Shown here one piece after another: positions 56,191-64,000 of a stretch of 64,000 nucleotides of DNA. The translations under genes and the position numbers were made by a program. Source of the stretch: Larix kaempferi (taxonomy: Eukaryota > Streptophyta > Pinopsida > Pinales > Pinaceae); NCBI GenBank assembly GCA_027924585.1, contig BSBM01000191.1, positions 3,162,001 to 3,226,000 of the forward strand, written 5' to 3'. The number at the start of each line of letters is the position of its first letter. Positions within the stretch are counted from its first letter, which is position 1. Below the pieces are notes generated by a model, which searched no databases, was not told the origin of the DNA, and saw nothing but the letters and a program-made list of their open reading frames with translations.

Positions 56191-58335
56191 TTTTTTTGTG
56201 TTTCGAAGAGAATATACTAGACTCTTGACCCAAATTGTCAGAGTAGTCCACTAAAGTGCCACAAACTATCTCCATCCAAACCAAAGCCCAAGTCCCAAGA
56301 CCTCACAACCAAGGTCAAACCCTAATTTCCATGAAAACATTCAAACCCTCATTTGTAATTCTATTGCCCTTATCTTCAACTCTCCCATGGGTGTCATCCT
56401 ACATAATATGTTATGTCACATACGATCAAATTAACAAAAATATTAATAACTTAATAACTTAGTTTTAAATTCATTAATGTGAGTATCGAGATATCTATCA
56501 TATATAATAATTAGTCTTAAAAGATTATAACCAAAGCCATGAAGGATTACAGATTTTGAAGTGCATGATTTTAGACATAGAAACAATAAACATAATCATG
56601 TCATTGTTTTAGGGTAATAAGTTCCAAATATCCAACAATTTAATGACATGTATCATCCATTGCAGTTTTTGAAGTGCATGATTTTAGACATAGAAACAAT
56701 AATCATAATCATGTCATTGTTTTAGGGTAATAAGTTCCAAATATCCAACAATTTAATGACATGTATCATTCATTGCCAATTGATTAAAGAGTTGTAATGA
56801 CTTCAGTATAGATAAGTGGATGAAGTATTTGATTTCATGCAAGTTTAAGATTTTATTTCATGTGTATAGCATATAGAAAATGGAGTGTGTTTAAGGGTGC
56901 GTAAACTCCACCCTTTTATGATGTAATCCTTTGGTAAAGCCCTTGTCTAACCAACAAACCGACAATGTTGTTCGTGTCCACCATGCAATTTAACTTTGCC
57001 TTCCCATCCGTTGACATAAATTTTAACACTCCTTGCTCTCTATGGGTTGACATTCATCAATATATCCACTGTACCAATCATAATTCAAGTGATATTGCGT
57101 TAATGGTTACAAGTGTATTACAACCACAAAATGCACGTATGCATCCATCATGTTAATGTATATAAGTATCCAATGAAGGCAAATTCATATAAAAATGGAT
57201 TTCATGAATGCATCCATTTCAATTTTTATTTTATTTTTCGGGGCAAGGTTAAGGTTTTCCAACCATAAGTAAGGTGACATGTTGCGAGTTTTTGGAAGTG
57301 AGGCACAACCAAATAATATAATTCTTAAATCCCATAATTCTGAGGAACAATGTTGATTAAGCATATAAGGCATGTGTCCCTCAAGTGGCACAAAAAATGA
57401 GGTGCAACTTGAGATAATGCATTGGTTTGATTGGATTTATACTCCATTGGATTCGTCTCCACTAAATAGTGCAAAAATATCTATTTTCCATGTGTTGCGG
57501 GGTTGTTTGGTGGTGCAAAATCACGGTTTTCAAAGACATGTCGAACATGCTACTCAATGCCCCAACATCTAATCAGAGGGTCAATATTTGAAAACTTAAC
57601 TAATTTGTCATGTTCACTGCATGGGGTCGTAGACCCAACAAAACTTACATGTTGCAACTAACAACACATCTTTTGCATATTTAGCACTTAGGAGAGATGT
57701 CTACTCCATTAGATTAATCTCCATTAAGCTCTTCTCCATGTGTCTCATGATCTTTAGTGGTGAAGAAAACATGGATTTTGAATAGGTCAATTTCATAGTG
57801 GCCATTTCACCAAAATATGATTAGGGGTTCAATATTTGAAAACTCAACCACTTCATTACATTGACTACACATAGGACATAGGCCAAGTTGTTGTCCCCTT
57901 CAGACACCCATACCTATTTATCTAACTTTCATGGCACTCTACACTTAACTCTTGATTGAGGTGATCTTCTTCGTTTGAGGTCTAGTATGTAATTCTTCCT
58001 TACCCAAAGCACTTTCTAAAACCCTTTGAGAAAACCCCACTCAACCAGCTAACCTTCATGTTTCTACCCGTGATGACGCCCTTGTGAATCGATGGTAAGA
58101 TTCCCAATAAAAGTCAAAGCATAATCATTGCCCCAAAGGACCATGGATGAAGAACAAGTGTTTTAAGGAGAAGCAAATCAACAATTATAGTCAACCTTGT
58201 GAAGGTAGATCAATGGTCCAAATCCATTTGTAACATTTGTTTAGTTCTTGTAAAACAAATTTTATCCCTTGGGTTACTTTGGAAGTAGTTTTTGACCTAA
58301 ATGATGTGCCTTTAAATCCTTCCATGTAGCTATAA
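56191..58335. other. Non-coding stretch
   Basis: AT-rich with short unsupported ORFs only. Contains the 113-bp duplication listed separately. Confidence 0.5.
56553..56778. repeat. 113-bp tandem duplication
   Basis: GAAGTGCATGATTTTAGACA occurs at 56558 and 56671, with nearly identical sequence through TGACATGTATCATYCATTGC. Confidence 0.9.
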
Positions 58336-58339
58336 TGAT

Positions 58340-58565
58340 TTGAAGTAGAGGACTACTATCTACGCATAGAAGTAGACCCTCATTTTATCAAACTATCTAG
58401 GAGCTTGTCCTTTGCAGAGAAGGAAGAATATTTCAAGTTGTTTAGGGAATTCATTGATGTTTTTGCTTGGAGGTATGGAGCCCTAAAAACTCATGATCCA
58501 TCTATATTTCAACATCATCCTCTCAGGATGGTGTCTAACCCTTTAGCCAAAAGCAGAGGCTATTG
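58340..58565 (+). pseudogene. Gypsy RT N-terminal fragment
   Basis: A 71-codon frame plus upstream broken sequence reads AEKEEYFKLFREFIDVFAWR and LKTHDPSIFQHHPLRM, the segment just before the RT fingers in Tat/Athila-type plant Gypsy elements (DVFAW.Y.DL..YDP). It is cut at its 3' side by the Copia LTR. Related RNase H and integrase remains resume at 60640, so this and those probably come from one element. Confidence 0.7.
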
Positions 58566-58574
58566 GAATTCATT

Positions 58575-60483
58575 TAATACCAAGAGGAGGGGTGAATCAA
58601 TATTAGCGCAGTATGAATAGTTTTTAACTTCTTAACTGATTAATCTTGAACTTTAATTGTGCATCCACCATAAATAAAACATTCATCCACAAGTGTGCAA
58701 AAAAACAGAACACACATAATTTTTACGTGCAAACCCAAACAAGAGAAAACCACAGAATGCTCTTATAATATAAAGATTACATCCAAGGAAGCACCAACTT
58801 CCTAATTTCTCCAGCACCAACTGGAAGGAGGCACCAACCCCCTGGTTTTACAGGCATCGAACTGAAGGAAGCACCAACTCCCTGATTTACTAGCTCCAAC
58901 TGGAAGGAGGATACAACCCCCTACTCCTTGCCCTGTCATGCCTCCCATATATGTGAGAAGATATTACTTTACTGAACTTTTGATCCACACACTCTTCATA
59001 TTTGCTATTGTTCGTTCTGCTGTGTGCACCTTCTGCACGTTGTAGAATTGTTGTCGATGTATTGCACACTTCACTTGAATTCACACTTAACACTTCACAA
59101 CATTACTGACTTCACATTTCACAAACTGTGTGTTGCTTCATCATATTATGTAGTCTGCGCCAAGGTCAATATTCCATTATGTTACTGCGGATATGCAACT
59201 TCAACTAATATTGCACATCAACTAATAAATTGTTGTTCTGACTTTGTGCATCGATATCAGTTGGAACTGCACACCTTCCAAGATGTTTCCATTCTATCTT
59301 GGTGCAATAGTCTTTAGACAATCTGTGAACTTATTTACGCCATCTGTGATTCGACCTTTCTTTATAACACTTTTGTCTCAGATCATCCTTACCATAATGT
59401 GCATCCTTCACTATCCAACAATTCTCTCTTAGCACATTAGATAAAATTCTTCACTTCACGCATCACACGATATACTTCAAATATGTCTCTACGCTTCTAT
59501 CTTAGATCATCTGGGACTATTTGCATGTTGTCTGCGATATTGTCATTTAGTCCTCATGCACTTGCGCATCTTTCGTAGTTCTTCCTTTCTGTCATCATGC
59601 AACTGTCATATATACACTGTATCATTTTGTGCACCTTCAATTATTCCATTCCTCTGCTTGTGCACACTCAACTCTCTGCTAGATCATGTTGTACGAGCCC
59701 TTGACGCCACAAGAATTATAAGCTTAATAAATATGTATCTTGAAGCTTCTCTCTTCAAAGTACTACATCAATTATCCAACTTGCTTCTTATTTATACTTG
59801 ACCTACGCTGATGGTGTGTCCACAAGTTGGTTGTGGCTTTCCTTCTTCTTTGCTTCACGATTCATGCTTCCGCCACTTGTCATGTTCTGTGCCGCTGAGG
59901 TGTCATCTCTTGTGGGTCTTGCACATACTTGGTCCTTGCCTTAGTGGGACTTGCACCCTTGTGGTGTGGTATTATGCCCTTCATGTGCCATTGCTTGTGG
60001 GTCGTGCGCACTTGACTTCTACAACCACTACTTTCTTCTTAGTACTTTTGTGCACTTCAACAACTGAACGCTTCTTCCAATTGGTGAGTCTTGAGTGCTT
60101 TCGGGACTTGCTTCCTTGTTCAACCATTTCTTGTTCCAAGTTGCTTGCGCACTCCCGAACCTTGTCCAATTAACTCTTTGGCTTGCTTGCGCACTCCCGA
60201 ACTTTTGTCCAACCAACTCTTTGGCTTTCACCCTGAAGGAGTATGACTGGGTGGACTTGAGACCTACACCTGTACCACATTTCTTCAGGTTGGATGCACT
60301 TTTGGATATACTTCTTCATATTGGCATCCATATACTTCTTCAAAGTATCTTTCATATACTTCTTTAAACTGGCACAAAAATATACTTATTCAAAGTGGCT
60401 TTTACATATTTCTTCAAACTGGCACAAAAATACTGAATCCTCTTTGACATCAGTTGACATCAATGACAACCAAAATTCCAACA
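58575..60483 (-). repeat. Solo Copia LTR, related to 18426-20214
   Basis: On the minus strand it starts TGTTGGAATTTTGG, then TTGTCATTGATG, as in the other LTR, and ends with TATTGATTCACCCC and a CTCTTGGTATT that aligns with the other LTR end (CTCTCAGTATT). A matching segment, GCACGTAAAAATTATGTGTG, also aligns. The terminal CAACA and the primer site are missing, so the 3' end is slightly truncated or diverged. No internal region adjoins it. The many ORFs on both strands are shadows. Confidence 0.7.
60141..60225. repeat. 42-bp tandem duplication in the LTR
   Basis: TTGCTTGCGCACTCCCGAAC starts at 60141 and 60183. Confidence 0.88.
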
Positions 60484-60639
60484 TAGGCAACAAAATCCCC
60501 TTTTATTCCCTCATGTCCATAAATGAATAAAAAATATATTGTAAACCAAGATAATCATTCATGTCATATACTTTGACTAGGTGGTTGATTTGGTCCCTAT
60601 TAAAAATAAGAATGGCAAAGTCCTTGAAATTATTTTAGA

Positions 60640-62520
60640 GAATATATGATGTGGGCCCAAATAATTTCCTTTGTATCCCATAATTTAGTGAAAGACGTGC
60701 TTTACCTACCAAAGGCGAATGAAAGAAGGGGAAAATGGATCACCAAGATTCAAGAATATGATATGATGATTAGATCAACCAAGTTGATCAAAAGGTGGGG
60801 ACATGCAAAGATAATGGAAAAGACCAACCTATGAATAGTAGGCATTAATGCTCGATGGATTGCAAGGAAAATACTCAAGAAGAGGAAGAAGAAGTACACA
60901 TCAAGCCATGTTATCATCAATGTCCTTGGTATTGCAACATAACTCTCTTGTTGACTAAATTCCAAAGCCCTTGTAGAATGGACAAATCACATATGAGGTG
61001 TCAATTGGGTGTAGTATGAGTGGCCAAGAGGAAAATTTGTTTCCTCCCCCGCCTAGGTTTAATGCTTCTTTGTGACATGTTTACTCTTCGTAAGTTGATT
61101 GTTGTTGTGATGCTGACCTCATTTTAAGCCTTGAATAATCTAGTTTATCTTGGGTACCATCCTCATAATGAGGGGAAGTGCTCGATGGGGAAATACATTA
61201 TACGGGAAAAAAATCACATAGGAGGTCACTAAAGCTTAAGGTAGTCAAGTATTGTGTAGTAAATACAAAGCTAAATCAGAAAGATCCTAATGGCTTGTTA
61301 TTTGAATGCATGTTGCAAGAATAAGTGGGCTACTTGGTTAGATATATGCATCGAGGGATCTATGGAGACCATAATGCACCTTGGGTAACAACACACAAAA
61401 TATGAGGTTTGGATATCAACAACATACCTTCTTTGTTGATGTCCATAAGTTTGTTAAGTTTTGCCATGAATTCCAAATATTTGTTGGTAGATAGGGGTTC
61501 CCCACCATACCCCTTAATCCCATCCAAGGAGAAGCACCTTTCTAGCAGTGGGACCTTGACTTCACAAGAGAGATCCATCCACACTCTAGTGGCCAACATA
61601 GATGATCATAATAACCACATATCACTTTACCAAATGGATAGAATCTATTCCCACTAAGTAATCCATGGCTTGGGTTGTCATTAAATTCTTTAAAGAAAAT
61701 ATCTTGTCTAGGTTTGGTTCCCCCAAAAAATTGTAATTGATAATGCTAAGGCCTTCAACTCATTAAGGTCGATAGCTTTTTGTCAAAGGTACATTATCAT
61801 CTTAGGGCACTACTTTGAGTATTACCCATAAGGAAATACCATGGCTGAGTCTTCCAACAAAAACCTCATGAGAGTTATCATGAAAAAACTAGTAGACGAA
61901 AAAACAACATGGGTTTCTCACCTTAGGACTACACTATGGGCATAGGAGATCAACACAAAGAGAGCCATAGGGAAGTCACCTTTCTAGATGATTTATGGTT
62001 TATAAGTGGTGCTATCTATCAAGTTGTAATTGTCTATCATGAAACTATTGCAAGACACATAGGTAGAGCCATACGAGATTTAATGAAAGATAATTAGTCG
62101 GTAGAAGTATAGAATCATAGGATAAATGTATATGATATGTTTAAGGAGTATCACCAATGAATGGAAAGGATAAACTTATATATTCTCAAGTGGGAGATCT
62201 AGTTCTATTCTGGGACAAGAGGAACAAGGATCTCAATAATCATGACAAGTTTAAGAACTTATGTCCAAGGCCCTACGTGATTGACATTATTCATAGCTTA
62301 TGGCTAGGGCCCCGTGGGATCTCGATAATCATGGCAAGTTTGAGAACTTATGGCCACGACCCTAAGTTATTGACATTGTTTATAGCTTATGGTTAGGGCC
62401 CTGTGTGATTGAAACTATTTGTGGATAATACCCCAACTTGTTTCATTTAGATAATTTGGATGAAGAGTTGCTTGATTTTCCTGTTAATGGAAGGAATCTC
62501 AAGATTTTTTTATGCAGGGG
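60640..62520 (+). pseudogene. Gypsy RNase H and integrase remnants
   Basis: Highly broken frames. 60650-60830 gives VKDVLYLPKANERRGKWITK and TKLIKRWGHAK, the end of RNase H in Tat/Athila-like elements. 61230-61310 gives LKLKVVKYCVV and NGLLFECM, the pre-integrase link. 61615-61900 contains integrase core pieces: VIDNAKAFNS with the second catalytic Asp, then YYP.GN.MAESSNKNLMRV with the Glu region. 62155-62500 carries the C-terminal part (VGDLVLFWDKRNKD, LLDFPVNGRNLKIF). Stops and shifts are numerous and the duplication at 62229 adds another break. Confidence 0.7.
62229..62406. repeat. 89-bp tandem duplication in integrase remnant
   Basis: GATCTCAATAATCATGACAA at 62229 recurs, diverged by about 10 percent by eye, at 62318. 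It duplicates part of the integrase C-terminal coding region. Confidence 0.85.
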
Positions 62521-62684
62521 AATGCAAGCCCAAGAAGACCAGTTGAAGATAGACTATTGAATTCGTCTAGAGGATGGTCGAAAACCTCTAGACAAGTGTA
62601 GATGGATAGTCGATGGAAGGAAGTCATGTGTACCAAGAAACTAATTGGAGGATTGCCAACAAAGTCAAGATACAGTTGAGGGAG

Positions 62685-63221
62685 TGTCGACTAAGAGAGA
62701 GCATAGGAAGGCCGATAGGTAGGTGAAGTCAACAATGGCGGGAGAACAATTGATGAACTGACCATAACCGATCCACGCATAATGGTAGGAGTAGTTGGAG
62801 CAGTTATGACGGTTGTTTTAGAATTCCAGATGGCGAGAGGAGCTGAGGGGAGGCATATGAAGGTTTAAATGCATATGAGTTATGCCTGGAAGTGCAAGAA
62901 GCTTCTAGAGGAAGGATTGAGTGGGAGATTTGAGCTTGCGAACAACTATAAATAATAGTTCAAAACCTGAGAAGGGTTGTTGTCCTTAGTTGTTGCTATC
63001 CCTGAGTGTGAAAGTGCACCCATACTTGTAATGGTGCTAAGAGAGTTAGAACAGTCGACTATGAGAGTGACCAAACAAATCTTTGTCTCTGCTTGTAAAT
63101 TTATCTTTGTATTTGATTTCTATCTTTAATAGAAGGCCATAATTCTTGGCACCCTGAGTGATTTTGTGATTTTACTGTGTGCTTTAAATATCAGAATGGT
63201 CCATCTCCAACCATGTTTTCA
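62685..63221 (+). repeat. Gypsy LTR, about 537 bp
   Basis: The right end (GTTTTCA) lies five bases before a tRNA-iMet primer site. The left end, TGTCGACTAAG, directly follows the purine run GAGGGAG (62678-62684), which would serve as a polypurine tract for an upstream element. A TATAAATA box at 62947-62954 supports promoter function. The right limit is solid; the left limit rests on TG and the purine run. Confidence 0.7.
62947..62954 (+). promoter_or_regulatory. LTR TATA box
   Basis: TATAAATA lies in the middle of the LTR. Confidence 0.6.
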
Positions 63222-63226
63222 TTAGT

Positions 63227-63238
63227 TGGTATCAGAGC
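63227..63238 (+). promoter_or_regulatory. Gypsy primer binding site, initiator Met tRNA
   Basis: TGGTATCAGAGC, five bases past the LTR end and 112 bases before the gag ATG. Confidence 0.92.
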
Positions 63239-63349
63239 AGGAAGTGTCCTGCGTGAGGGCCCAGTTGTGATTCGACGTGAAGGAAACTCTAGTTGCGGTT
63301 GGGTGAAGTTGTAGTAGGCAGTGGTAATTTGGCCAGTTGAGTAAGAGCG

Positions 63350-64000
63350 ATGGCTCAAAGGGGCGTTAATGTCTGTGGTAGGGGACAAAGAGCGCATAGA
63401 GGCACAGGTGTGACCATTAACCATGAGGTGTACGAAGAATGCATTCATACCATGAGAAGTCTAAAGAGCTGGGAGTTAGCAGCAGTAAAGGAATCCCAAA
63501 AAAGAGGGTTTGGTGTCGAAACCCTTGACCATAGTGCTATAGAGGTTGAGGATGAAGAGAATGCTCTTGAGGCTGAAGAGGAAGCGGACCGAGGAGACAA
63601 ATTGTTGAAAGTTCTATCTGAGATGAAGGGTAGGTCTAAGATGGAAGTGTCCACCTACTCAAGGAGCCTTGATCCTAAAGAGTTGATAGATTGGATTAGG
63701 GAAATTGAGAAATATTTTGATATGGAGCAGATAGAATATCCCGAAAGGGTAAAGGTTGCTTGCTTGAAGTTGAAGGGTCATGCCTCATTGTGGTGGGAGA
63801 ATGTATAAGATGATAGGGTGAAGAAAGGAAAAGAGAAAATTAAGTGTTGGGAAAGGATGGTGGCCAAGTTGAAGGATAAGTTCATTCCCACCAACTATAT
63901 GATCTCCTTGTTCAGGAAGCTGCAAAGCCTTAGGCAGAAGCAATTAACCGTGCAATAATTCACTAAGGAATTCTATCGACTTTCCATCAGGTTGGGGTAG
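63350..64000 (+). pseudogene. Gypsy Gag, capsid region, runs off the window
   Basis: An ATG at 63350 opens 152 codons: a basic N-terminus (GRGQRAHRGTG), an acidic coiled-coil-like segment (EVEDEENALEAEEEADRG) and the capsid start (SLDPKELIDWIREIEKYFDM, LKLKGHASLWWENV). A TAA at 63806-63808, then capsid similarity continues in the same frame (CWERMVAKLKDKFIPTNY, LFRKLQSLRQKQL) with further stops near 63957 and 63998. This is the Retrotrans_gag domain. With only a few point stops, this copy is younger than the pol remnants upstream. The rest of the element lies beyond 64000. Confidence 0.88.

Overview
This 64 kb window looks like intergenic DNA from a large, repeat-rich seed-plant nuclear genome, probably a gymnosperm. 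The evidence is plant-type Copia and Gypsy retrotransposons primed by initiator-Met tRNA, plant LINEs with DUF4283 ORF1 and RNase H, a CACTA transposon end, a tRNA-derived SINE, a GH28 polygalacturonase with short spliced exons, and almost no host coding sequence. The gymnosperm assignment is inference. I see no intact host gene, rRNA gene or functional tRNA gene.

Layout. 1-6.2 kb is AT-rich non-coding DNA with many two-copy tandem duplications. 6.45-11.73 kb is a minus-strand GH28 pseudogene with a complete non-autonomous Copia element (6595-10930) inserted in an exon; it has two LTRs, a tRNA-Met primer site, one intact gag-protease ORF, a polypurine tract and a perfect 5-bp target duplication (TGGAT). 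12-18.4 kb holds a 40-bp triplication, a degenerate repeat ladder, a LINE ORF1 remnant (+) and a LINE 3' end (-). 18.4-22.0 kb is the 5' part of a second Copia element whose LTR carries about 18 TTGCGGGCAT motifs. 22.0-30.8 kb is a degraded Gypsy element on the minus strand (element A) with a second capsid-like segment between protease and reverse transcriptase. 30.8-38.9 kb is a minus-strand chromovirus-like Gypsy element (element B) with an internal pol deletion and a probable long LTR. 38.9-42.35 kb holds two LINE fragments facing away from each other with AT-rich DNA between. 42.7-50.25 kb is a 17-bp minisatellite (about 6 kb net) interrupted by a 1.5 kb solo-LTR-like insertion. 50.3-52.7 kb holds a SINE with a 15-bp target duplication, a foldback element, a CACTA terminus and a cluster of GCACCGGTGC motifs. 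52.7-56.2 kb is a LINE ORF1 plus endonuclease remnant (-). 58.3-62.5 kb is a decayed Gypsy pol (+) containing a Copia-type LTR (-). 62.7-64 kb is a Gypsy LTR, primer site and gag that run off the window.

How it fits together. Nearly all coding sequence here belongs to selfish elements, most of it broken by stops, frameshifts, truncations or later insertions. The 515-codon gag-protease frame of the first Copia element is the clearest intact retroelement ORF. Points most worth a second look are that deletion-derivative Copia element and its exonic target, the extra capsid-like segment in element A, the motif array inside the Copia LTR, the 17-bp satellite with a 340-bp (20 x 17) higher-order unit, the (TA)n-tailed LINEs and an unexplained coiled-coil ORF at 41.3-41.9 kb.
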